A stretch of DNA of 64,000 nucleotides from Craspedostauros australis (lineage: Eukaryota; Bacillariophyta; Bacillariophyceae; Mastogloiales; Achnanthaceae): positions 372,001 through 436,000 of the forward strand of contig JAMXDE010000024.1 in assembly GCA_026770025.1 (NCBI GenBank), read 5' to 3'. The notes under the pieces were generated by a model, which saw nothing but the letters and a program-made list of their open reading frames with translations, made no database searches and was not told the DNA's origin. A program made the position numbers and the translations under genes. This document shows positions 1 to 8,291 of this stretch, piece by piece. Position 1 is the first letter of the stretch, and each line of letters begins with the position of its first letter.

Positions 1-1523
1 GTACAACCCAGTTCAGCATGCCAATGAGCTGCTGGAACTGCTGTTGCTCGCCAGGTGTTAGTAGTGGCGTATCATCTGTTTCTGGATGATCCTTGCTCTT
101 CATGGGTACATGTTGATCATGCAGTTCCCCATGGAGCCGTTCGATCTTGTCCAGCGCATTGGAAATGTATTTGTTGCATCCGACACTCCATTTTCCTTTT
201 GCGTTCCTGGAGTAATTGTTGCCAAGATAGTACTTCGGTGGTCCAATGTCTTTGACAGTGTAGACTTGTTGGATTGCTTTCATGTACTGATCTGGGTCTT
301 TGGCGACTATCTTGAAGTCGTCCACATGGGTGCAGATGTAATCGTATCCAGAGTCATCTCTGTGCTGGATCCATACATCTTGGTCATGCCGGGATGGCGT
401 GAATCCCATTGATGAGAGAGTGTTAGCGAAGTGTGCATGGAATCGTTGAGCGCTCGACCAAAGACCGTACAGTGCTTTCTTGAGCACAATGACTTGTCCT
501 TCTTTGTCATCAAATGCCTTTCCTGCTGTTGTGTAGATCTTCTCATTGGTATACGCATTTACGAATGCGTTGCCTACATTGCCACATAGCTGTTGCAGGT
601 TGTTTGCATCTGCTATCGCATCGAGGATGCGGACGCTTGTCGACTTGACGGTTGATGAGTAGACTCGGATGTTATCAGCCAGCTCGATGAGGTGCCCGCC
701 TGCTACCAAGCGCCCCTTGCGTCGCAGGTCTTGCTTGACCACGAATATGAGTCAGAGTTTCGTGCTCTGGTAGTCTGCTGGTGGTTGGTATGTCGATGGG
801 TGGAATTTGAAGCAGTCGAGTTCGATCAATGCGTCGATCTCTTTCTTTGCCGCGCCTCTCCATAGGTGGTTCCCATTGGCTTCATCCAGTTGCAATGCAT
901 GTTTCATGTTGCGTGGGACCTCGACACCGTATTGGTATACAGTGGCGAAGTAGTCTCTTTTCGGCTTCTTCTTGCCTGGACGGATTCGTCTGGTGATGAT
1001 GATGTTGTCATTCTCATCCATTGTGAAGGCTCGAGTCTGCTCGATTCTGCGGATTCTGCGCCTGATGGCTCGCAGTGCATGTTTTTGCCCACTTGAGTAG
1101 GACTTGCGATTGTCGATTGTGTCGACCGTTGCGTTGTGGTTTGTTGTCGATGATGTACCTTGCTACCATTTCGGGATGGTCTGCTTGAATCACGTCATAT
1201 CGGAACCATTGCGTTTCAGTGTTGGACCATTGTACGTTGAAGTGCAGATGTCCGTCTCTGAATGCATGGCTGAGGATCGATTCGATTGCCAAGTCGTCAG
1301 ATTTCTTGTTTTCGACCTGATTTCGGAACAGCTCGTCATGCTCTCTCTCGATGAGAGAGGACTCACGCCCCTGAGAGCAGTGCTCCAGAGGATCTGGCAT
1401 TGCTGTGACTTTGGAGTCATCGTTCTCCTCAGAGATGTTACCTGTGGATGCGTCGCCGTCGTCATCCGAGATGACGCCGTGTGCAGTATGCTTTGTCGGA
1501 TTGCTGTCGTTGGGTATGATATT
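1..1523 (-). pseudogene. Reverse transcriptase portion of the old copia gag-pol (broken)
   Basis: This is the continuation of the old element's polyprotein beyond the nested insertion. From 1523 downward comes an acidic spacer. It is followed by RT starting with a copia-type block (QYGVEVPRN, then NGNHLW, nt 930-860), the segment KQDLRRKGRLVAGGHL (nt about 730-685), the finger/palm block KKALYGLWSSAQRFHAH, and the catalytic motif HVDD (317-328) in place of the usual YVDD. Two lesions are visible. One is an extra A in the run at 1082-1086, which shifts the frame between the spacer and the RT. The other is a TGA at 752-754 inside the conserved LRL-x-F segment, where arginine (CGA) is expected. 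The frame is then open to the window edge, so the 3' part of RT and RNase H are outside. Confidence 0.85.
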
Positions 1524-2057
1524 TATTAGCACAACGCTTTATTCACCTGATTCGTTTTCTGATTAGTCTGTCCTTGTATGTGCTGAAACGATGCTTTACT
1601 CCGACACATGATTTTCGGCATAAGAGGGACACACTAGGGAGAACATCAGAGATTCGGTCTGGCCATCGCCCGGCAAACATGTGATGCCCAATTCGATCTG
1701 ATATACTTCCCAACTAAACCTGAAATGACAACACACTCGATGACCTCAAGCATCATCAATGGAATGTGGAATCGACAGAGCCATGGAACGGTGATAAGTG
1801 ACGTCGACACAGAAGACATCATCGCCACATCATGGGTCATCTCCACATCAGAACAAGATCGGATTCGAGGTGCAATGACTGAGAGCTGACCTTGAAGACA
1901 GCAACATGAGATACAACTCAATGAAGATAACATAAGAACCAGAAGTCACTCAACCCAAACAGTGTCTTCACTCACCAGCTTGTCACCCTCGTCCTGAAAG
2001 ACTTGATCTCTCTTGAAGGACTCGTGTGATTTCGCTGTGTACAATAACGAGATAACA
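1524..2057 (+). repeat. 5' LTR of young copia element (534 bp)
   Basis: Starts TATTAGCACAACGC and ends CGAGATAACA. The same 534 bases recur at 7753-8286 without a difference that I can see. The ends are short imperfect inverted repeats (TATTA / TAACA). A 95-codon open frame on its minus strand is also present in the other copy and is not taken as a gene. Confidence 0.95.
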
Positions 2058-2077
2058 GATTAACAGTCGCAAGCACT
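2058..2077 (+). other. Primer-binding site of young element, tRNA-Asn half-type (putative)
   Basis: The bases directly after the 5' LTR are GATTAACAGTCGCAAGCACT. Their complement contains CTGTTAA flanked by GA and TC. That is the anticodon loop of tRNA-Asn(GUU) with flanking stem bases, preceded by plausible D-arm and stem bases. This would mean priming by a tRNA 5' half cut near nucleotide 40, as known for Drosophila copia with initiator tRNA-Met. The position relative to the LTR is seen; the tRNA identity is inferred. Confidence 0.5.
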
Positions 2078-2170
2078 ACGTCCTGACCTGACTGAGTGAA
2101 CCCCCCTCCAAACCACCGAGCTGATCCCATCAGCACCGAACCGATTGCATCACGTGACGACGTGAAGCAA

Positions 2171-2335
2171 GAACCGAACAAGAACAAGAGCCTTCCAAGG
2201 CAGCGCACATGAACATACCGAGCACAGCGTATCCGCTTCTCCGTACCGAACCGAACAACAACAAGAGCCATCAAAGGCATCGCAAACGAACACACCGAGC
2301 ACAGCGTATCCGCTTCTCCGTGACGAACCGAACAA
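2171..2335 (+). repeat. Tandem ~77-bp repeat in the gag leader
   Basis: Units at 2171-2247 and 2248-2323 match closely (GAACCGAACAA..CAAGAGCC, ending GCGTATCCGCTTCTCCGT). A third unit begins at 2324 (GAACCGAACAAG) and runs into the gag ATG at 2337. It lies in the untranslated leader, so a role in packaging, translation or merely replication slippage is possible. Confidence 0.75.
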
Positions 2336-2336
2336 G

Positions 2337-3143
2337 ATGACAGAACCCAACAACCCCATCACCATCCTGAACCACGTCCTCAAGGCCGTGGGTATCTCCG
2401 ACGACTCCGACCATCGCCGTGTTATCATCGACGCAGCAGTGGAGAATGTTGACGACCTCACCTTCCTCACCAAGGAAGACCTCGACGGTCTTCATCGCGA
2501 CATCACTCCCATCTCGGGAGAACCATACTCATGCCGATTGACTGCGTTGCACATTCGCAAGATCCTCGCACTCCCAATGTGGTATGACGCGCAAGCTGGC
2601 GACGGCGACTCCGTCTGGCTTGACCTGAATGCTGCGAGGCTCCAGACCTTCATGAGAACCGAACTCAAGAAGCGCATGGATGCCTCCATGCCGACACCCG
2701 AACCCACCATGTCGTCCATGGTGACACCACCACCACCACCTGAACCTGTCTCTGATGGAGCCGCTGCCTTCGACAAGGGCATCAAGCGGAACCTCAGCGA
2801 CTATCTGATCCTGAAGAGCGATGACCAGTTCATGGTCTTCGACCGACGTCTCCGAGCCACCGCTGCAGCGCACGGTGTGAAAAACGTCGTAGACCCCGAG
2901 TACCTCCCGACCCAAGACGAGGCTGAGCTGTTCGACAAACAGCGCACCTTCCTCTTCTACGTCTTGACCCACTGTCTCAGGACCACGAAGAGCCGCAACT
3001 GTCTCCAGGCATACGCCGACGACGAGAACGGTCATGGGGTGTATACCATGCTCCGTGAAGAGTATGCAACCGGAGTAGCCGCAGCCAACAAGGCTCAGCT
3101 AATCCAAGAGGAGATCCGGAACCTCAAGCTGAACCACTCCTAG
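2337..3143 (+). CDS. gag: Copia Gag, N-terminal part (ends at in-frame TAG)
   Basis: 268 codons from the first ATG after the leader. The product is the start of the capsid-type Gag polyprotein that assembles the cytoplasmic virus-like particle. It is mostly charged and helical, with a short Pro run near residue 125 and no visible CCHC zinc knuckle. The TAG at 3141-3143 is followed in the same frame by more Gag-like sequence (KIND-LEEIQ, SEDWKLQWL, then a Lys/Asn-rich tail), so the stop lies inside gag rather than at a gag/pol border. CAG to TAG is the simplest origin. If the element is still mobile, the stop must be read through or complemented in trans. Confidence 0.85.
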   Translation: MTEPNNPITILNHVLKAVGISDDSDHRRVIIDAAVENVDDLTFLTKEDLDGLHRDITPISGEPYSCRLTALHIRKILALPMWYDAQAGDGDSVWLDLNAARLQTFMRTELKKRMDASMPTPEPTMSSMVTPPPPPEPVSDGAAAFDKGIKRNLSDYLILKSDDQFMVFDRRLRATAAAHGVKNVVDPEYLPTQDEAELFDKQRTFLFYVLTHCLRTTKSRNCLQAYADDENGHGVYTMLREEYATGVAAANKAQLIQEEIRNLKLNHS

Positions 3144-6100
3144 AACGGCAGCCGTGAAGCCTTCGTGAACAGCTGGCTCAGCAAGATCAACGACCTCGAA
3201 GAGATCCAGGATGCACCTGTCTCTGAGGACTGGAAGCTCCAGTGGCTCAAGGAGGCCATCACCCCTGATGCTGACCTCTTCCGTTCCCTTGACGACGCCG
3301 ATGCTCTTCAGAGCAACTTGGCGTTGGCAACAGGAAAGACCGACTTCAGGTTGGACTTCAATGCCTTCCTTGGCGTAGTTCGCAGATCCGCACAGCGCAA
3401 CGATCTCCGCGTCCCACGCAACAAGACCAAGCGCAGAGTCAATAACGCAAACAAGGAAGCAAGTAACAACGAGAAGAAGACCAACCAATCCAAGAACAAG
3501 AACACGAACAAGCGAATCCCAGACAACGAATGGAAGCAAATGACCTGGGATCAGAAGAAGGCTCACATGCAGTCCAAGGGTACTTGGGACCCCAAGTACA
3601 CCAGGGATGCATCAAACAGACAGGCCAACAAGACGTCCACCACTGGCAATGAGGGTGGTGGGCAAACCAAGTCCACCTCGACCTCCGGCAGCGCCGGTTC
3701 TGACGAACTCCCCGGCGATGCCATCAAGCGCATGCTGGCCAATGCCACGACCAGCACCAACACTTCTGACGAAGTCATCATCCAGGGCAAAGTCTACCGT
3801 GCTGTTCAGGCCACAGTCCTGCAATACAGCTTCAACAAGACCGATGTTGCGAAGTCCGGTTCCCTGATCGACAGCGGTGCGAATGGAGGATTGGCAGGCG
3901 ATGATGTGACTATCATCAGCCGTACCAACCATACCGCCGACATCAGCGGAATTGGAGACACCGCAATCGTCAACCTGGACATCGGAACGGTCGCTGGACT
4001 CGTCATGTCCACTGAGGGACCTATCATCGCGAAGTTCCACCAATACGCCCTCTATGGCAAGGGCAAGACGATTCACTTGACGAATCAGCTCGGTGCCTTC
4101 GGTCTCGATGTCAACGAGCGTCCTCGCGACCTCCCTGGAGGGAGACAGACAATCGTCGTGCCTGATGGGCATGTGATACCTCTCTCCATCCGACAGGGCC
4201 TGTCCTACATGGACATGAGGCCTCCCACACGCAAGGAGATTGACACGTACCCACACGTGGACTTCACTGCCGACGAAGAGTGGGACCCATCCACTCTCGA
4301 TCACGAGTTCACTTTGCCGGACGAGATCTCCGATGGTGTCCCAGATGACGGCGTCCACTCACCCGACTCCACTGAAGTGTTCACCAGTGAGACTGGTGCC
4401 CCAAAGCAGGGCGCTGTCACCCGCGCCAAGCCGACGATCGACTATGAGGCCCTCCGTCCGTACTTCGGATGGATCCCGGCCAGAAGAGTCCAAGACACTC
4501 TCAAGTGCACGTCCCAATGGTACCGCACCTCCGAACGGTTCACCATGAGGAAGCACTTCAAGACCAGATTCCCTGCCGCGAACGTGGACAGACTCCACGA
4601 GACTGTTGCCATGGACACGTTGTTCTCTGACACACCTGCACACGACGATGGTGTGCCAGGCCATGGTGGCAGCACGATGATGCAAGTATACGTGGCCGTG
4701 GATTCTCGCTTCACCGCAGGATTCCCCATGACATCGGAGAAGCAAGTCGCTTCCACTCTCCAAGACTTCATCCGGCGTCATGGAGCTCCTGACCTCCTGA
4801 TGTCCGATAACGCGAAATCCGAGATTGGATTCAAGGTACAAGACATCCTCCAACAGTACTCCATCGCTGATCATCAGAGCGAGCCGGAGCACCAACACCA
4901 GAACGCCGCAGAGAGGCGTATCCAAGACATCAAGCGCATGACGAACGGCATCATGGACAGGACGGGCACACCTGCTCGCTTCTGGCTCATATGCACCATG
5001 TATGTCATTGTGCTCTTCAACCACTTGGCTCAACGCACAGCAGGTAACGTCACGCCAATGCAGGCAGCCTACGGACACCGTCCCGATGTGAGCAAGTTCC
5101 TTGCCTACCGTTGGTGGCAACCGGTGTACTACCGTGTGGAGAAACCTGGCTTTCCCAGCCAGTCCAAAGAACGAAAAGGGAGGTGGGCCGGACCCTGCCT
5201 CCACAAGGGTGACGAACTGACCTTCTGGGTGTTGGACGATGACACCCAACAGCTCCTCCCTCGATCCTCGATCCGTGCAGCCGACGAGCACGGCTCCCTC
5301 AACCTGCGTGTCGACTTTCCCCTGGCCGACGTTGGGGAGGAAGACGGCTCGGACATGAACCCACCTGATGATGGGGAGCTTGACGACGACGTCCCAGTGC
5401 CTGATGGAATGCAACCAGTTGTCCATTCCCTCGGAGACGCCGTTCTTTTCGCTTCTGTGGAGTCCGATCCTGGAACGACGGACATGGCAAGAGTCTCCAT
5501 CCCTCGATTCACACCAGAGGATCTCATCGGCAAGACCTTCCTATACGACCGTGACGGACAGAGAGTCAAGGCCGAAGTCATCCAACGCGTCAACGATGCA
5601 GATGCAGCGAACCATCAGCGAATCAAGATGTTGCTCGCCTTTGACGATGGAGCCACCAACGAACTCATCTCCTACGTCCAGCTGTCCGACATCATCGAAC
5701 AGCAGCTCGAACGCAACGAAGACGACGAAGACGGAGTATGGGGATTCCAAGGCATCATCGGCCACGAAGGACCCCTCGCTCCGAACGCCAAGACCTACAA
5801 GGGGTCCCGATACAATGTCATTGTACAATGGGATGACGGATCAACAACGTCCGAACCACTCTCCACCATGTTGCAAGATGATCCTGTATCATGTGCGGCA
5901 TACGGCCGGAAGAACGGATTGCTCGATCAGCCTGGATGGAAACGGCTGAAGAAGCTTTCCGACCGACAGGCTCGAATGGAGCGCAAGACCTCCATCAACA
6001 AGGCCAAGAAGCACACCAACGCGCCCATCTACCAGTTCGGTGTACAGGTACCACGCAATCACCAAGAAGCCGTACGCCTCGACAAACGCAACGGCAACAC

Positions 6101-7727
6101 GCTCTGGGCAGATGCAGAACGTACCGAGATGGAACAGCTCTTCGGATATGAGACATTCCGATCGCTCGGCAAGACCAAGACCGTTTCAGACGGATACCAA
6201 CAGATCCGGCTGCAATGGGTCTACGCGGTCAAGCACGACCTCCGACACCGAGCACGATGTGTGGCAGGTGGCCACTTGACGGATCCATGCAAGGACTCCT
6301 CCTACGCCGGAGTTGTCAGCTTGCAGTCACTCCGAATCGCCCTACTCGCTGGCGAACTGAACGGACTCAAGACCATGGTCGGCGACATTGGAAACGCCTA
6401 CCTGGAGGCATACACGAAGGAGAAGATCTGCTTCGTAGCCGGCGACGAGTTCGGGGGGCACGCAGGCCACATGCTCACGATTGTCAAGGCGCTCTACGGC
6501 CTCCGGACATCCGGAGCTCGCTTCCACGAAGCGCTGGCAGATACCCTCCGAGACATGGGCTTCCAACAGTGCAGGTCTGACCCCGATGTATGGATGCGTG
6601 ATGCAGGTCCGCACTGGGAATACGTATGTGTATACGTAGACGATCTCATGGCGGTCATGTCTGACCCACGCTCCTTCTTCGACACTCTCACTTCGCAGTA
6701 TGGCTACAAGCTCAAAGGTGTCGGTCCCATCTCTTACCATCTAGGAGCAGACTTTGGAAGAGACAGCGACGGCAAAATGAAAATCAGCGCGCGTTCTTAC
6801 ATCAAACGCATGCTCACGAACTACGAACAGATGTTCGACGGACCTCCCAACAAGACCAGCTGCCCCATGGACAAGGACGACAGTCCTGAGCTCGATACAA
6901 CGCCTGAACTTGGGGAGATCGATCGAACCAAGTACATGTCGTTGATCGGAGCCCTCCAATGGTGTGTGTCTCTGGGAAGGATCGACATACATGTGGCGGT
7001 AATGACTCTCTCCCGTTTCCGTGCATCACCAAGAGCAGGACACATGGACAGAGTGAAACGCATCTACGGGTACCTTCGCAAATACCCAGATGCCTCCATC
7101 CGCTTCCGAACCGGAATCCCCAACCATGAAGAACACTACGACATCCCACAGCACGAATGGATGTACTCTGTGTACGGACCCAACCAAGAGGAGCTGCCGG
7201 CAGATGCACCAACAGCCAAAGGCAAACCTGTACGTACCACAACTTTCGTTGATGCGAATCTCATGCACTGCAAGGTGACTGGGAAATCAGCAACTGGTAT
7301 CGTGCATCTCATCAACCAAACACCCATCGAATGGTTCTCGAAGCGACAGTCCACCGTGGAAACGGCCACCTACGGATCAGAATTCGTGGCAGCACGGTTG
7401 GCAACCGAACAGATCCTATCCATCCGCTTGATGCTGTACGAAATGGGAATACCAGTGGACGGCCCAAGCTGGCTCTTTGGTGACAACCAGAGCGTAGTCA
7501 CATCATCCACCATCCCAACTAGTGTACTATCCAAGAGACACAACGCACTGGCCTACCACCGAGTCCGATCGGCCATCGCTGCTGGGACGATGTACTTCAT
7601 CAAGATCAAGGGAAACCAGAACATCGCCGACATCCTCACGAAATTCCTTCCACGATCGATTTTCTGGGACCTCATCCAACCACTATTGTTTTGGAAGGGC
7701 AACACCGATCCCACCCACAACAAGTGA
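3144..7727 (+). CDS. pol: Copia Gag C-terminus and Pol polyprotein (PR-IN-RT-RNase H)
   Basis: The frame is the same as the upstream gag after its TAG and stays open for 1,527 codons. No ATG opens it close by; a GTG occurs at 3165, so expression by readthrough is more natural than separate initiation. In order: a Lys/Asn-rich Gag tail; aspartic protease with DSGAN (Asp codon 3870); integrase with the acidic triad at 4614 (MDTLF), 4806 (SDNAKSE) and 4911 (NAAERR); reverse transcriptase with NGNTLW, KHDLRHRARCVAGGHL and YVDD (6633-6644); and RNase H with Asp 7251, Glu 7380 and Asp 7482, ending in the family signature ADILTK. All catalytic motifs are present, so the enzyme part looks functional. 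The stop is TGA at 7725. Confidence 0.93.
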   Translation, partial: NGSREAFVNSWLSKINDLEEIQDAPVSEDWKLQWLKEAITPDADLFRSLDDADALQSNLALATGKTDFRLDFNAFLGVVRRSAQRNDLRVPRNKTKRRVNNANKEASNNEKKTNQSKNKNTNKRIPDNEWKQMTWDQKKAHMQSKGTWDPKYTRDASNRQANKTSTTGNEGGGQTKSTSTSGSAGSDELPGDAIKRMLANATTSTNTSDEVIIQGKVYRAVQATVLQYSFNKTDVAKSGSLIDSGANGGLAGDDVTIISRTNHTADISGIGDTAIVNLDIGTVAGLVMSTEGPIIAKFHQYALYGKGKTIHLTNQLGAFGLDVNERPRDLPGGRQTIVVPDGHVIPLSIRQGLSYMDMRPPTRKEIDTYPHVDFTADEEWDPSTLDHEFTLPDEISDGVPDDGVHSPDSTEVFTSETGAPKQGAVTRAKPTIDYEALRPYFGWIPARRVQDTLKCTSQWYRTSERFTMRKHFKTRFPAANVDRLHETVAMDTLFSDTPAHDDGVPGHGGSTMMQVYVAVDSRFTAGFPMTSEKQVASTLQDFIRRHGAPDLLMSDNAKSEIGFKVQDILQQYSIADHQSEPEHQHQNAAERRIQDIKRMTNGIMDRTGTPARFWLICTMYVIVLFNHLAQRTAGNVTPMQAAYGHRPDVSKFLAYRWWQPVYYRVEKPGFPSQSKERKGRWAGPCLHKGDELTFWVLDDDTQQLLPRSSIRAADEHGSLNLRVDFPLADVGEEDGSDMNPPDDGELDDDVPVPDGMQPVVHSLGDAVLFASVESDPGTTDMARVSIPRFTPEDLIGKTFLYDRDGQRVKAEVIQRVNDADAANHQRIKMLLAFDDGATNELISYVQLSDIIEQQLERNEDDEDGVWGFQGIIGHEGPLAPNAKTYKGSRYNVIVQWDDGSTTSEPLSTMLQDDPVSCAAYGRKNGLLDQPGWKRLKKLSDRQARMERKTSINKAKKHTNAPIYQFGVQVPRNHQEAVRLDKRNGNTLWADAERTEMEQLFGYETFRSLGKTKTVSDGYQQIRLQWVYAVKHDLRHRARCVAGGHLTDPCKDSSYAGVVSLQSLRIALLAGELNGLKTMVGDIGNAYLEAYTKEKICFVAGDEFGGHAGHMLTIVKALYGLRTSGARFHEALADTLRDMGFQQCRSDPDVWMRDAGPHWEYVCVYVDDLMAVMSDPRSFFDTLTSQYGYKLKGVGPISYHLGADFGRDSDGKMKISARSYIKRMLTNYEQMFDGPPNKTSCPMDKDDSPELDTTPELGEIDRTKYMSLIGALQWCVSLGRIDIHVAVMTLSRFRASPRAGHMDRVKRIYGYLRKYPDASIRFRTGIPNHEEHYDIPQHEWMYSVYGPNQEELPADAPTAKGKPVRTTTFVDANLMHCKVTGKSATGIVHLINQTPIEWFSKRQSTVETATYGSEFVAARLATEQILSIRLMLYEMGIPVDGPSWLFGDNQSVVTSSTIPTSVLSKRHNALAYHRVRSAIAAGTMYFIKIKGNQNIADILTKFLPRSIFWDLIQPLLFWKGNTDPTHNK

Positions 7728-7740
7728 CTGCGAAAAGATA

Positions 7741-7752
7741 CGTTTCGGGGAG
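7741..7752 (+). other. Putative polypurine tract before the 3' LTR
   Basis: CGTTTCGGGGAG abuts the 3' LTR start at 7753. The G-rich GGGGAG end is the expected position of the plus-strand primer. It is short, so the assignment rests mainly on position. Confidence 0.5.
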
Positions 7753-8286
7753 TATTAGCACAACGCTTTATTCACCTGATTCGTTTTCTGATTAGTCTGT
7801 CCTTGTATGTGCTGAAACGATGCTTTACTCCGACACATGATTTTCGGCATAAGAGGGACACACTAGGGAGAACATCAGAGATTCGGTCTGGCCATCGCCC
7901 GGCAAACATGTGATGCCCAATTCGATCTGATATACTTCCCAACTAAACCTGAAATGACAACACACTCGATGACCTCAAGCATCATCAATGGAATGTGGAA
8001 TCGACAGAGCCATGGAACGGTGATAAGTGACGTCGACACAGAAGACATCATCGCCACATCATGGGTCATCTCCACATCAGAACAAGATCGGATTCGAGGT
8101 GCAATGACTGAGAGCTGACCTTGAAGACAGCAACATGAGATACAACTCAATGAAGATAACATAAGAACCAGAAGTCACTCAACCCAAACAGTGTCTTCAC
8201 TCACCAGCTTGTCACCCTCGTCCTGAAAGACTTGATCTCTCTTGAAGGACTCGTGTGATTTCGCTGTGTACAATAACGAGATAACA
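7753..8286 (+). repeat. 3' LTR of young copia element (534 bp)
   Basis: Second copy of the 534-bp LTR, followed at once by the target duplication ATATT (8287-8291) and then by the interrupted integrase-side reading frame of the older element on the minus strand. Confidence 0.95.
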
Positions 8287-8291
8287 ATATT

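Larger units (their letters stand above)
1524..8286 (+). mobile_element. Young full-length Ty1/copia LTR retrotransposon
   Basis: Two 534-bp LTRs (1524-2057 and 7753-8286) appear identical on reading. They begin TATTAG and end ATAACA, and the element is bracketed by ATATT at 1519-1523 and 8287-8291. Between them lie a primer-binding site, a 279-nt leader, a gag-pol frame (2337-7727) interrupted by one TAG, and a purine-rich tract before the 3' LTR. Gene order PR-IN-RT-RNase H and the motifs DSGAN and YVDD place it in Ty1/copia (Pseudoviridae). LTR identity implies recent insertion. It lies antisense inside the integrase-RT spacer of the older element. Diatom copia lineages (CoDi) are the likely relatives, which is an inference from organism and organisation. 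Confidence 0.95.

Noticed and set aside
1646-1933. 95-codon minus-strand open frame, repeated identically at 7875-8162
   Set aside because: It lies inside the two LTRs; its duplication is the LTR duplication and its composition is not protein-like.
3612-5426. Long minus-strand open frames (248 and 355 codons) within the young copia element
   Set aside because: Antisense shadows of protease and integrase, caused by the codon use of the sense gene.
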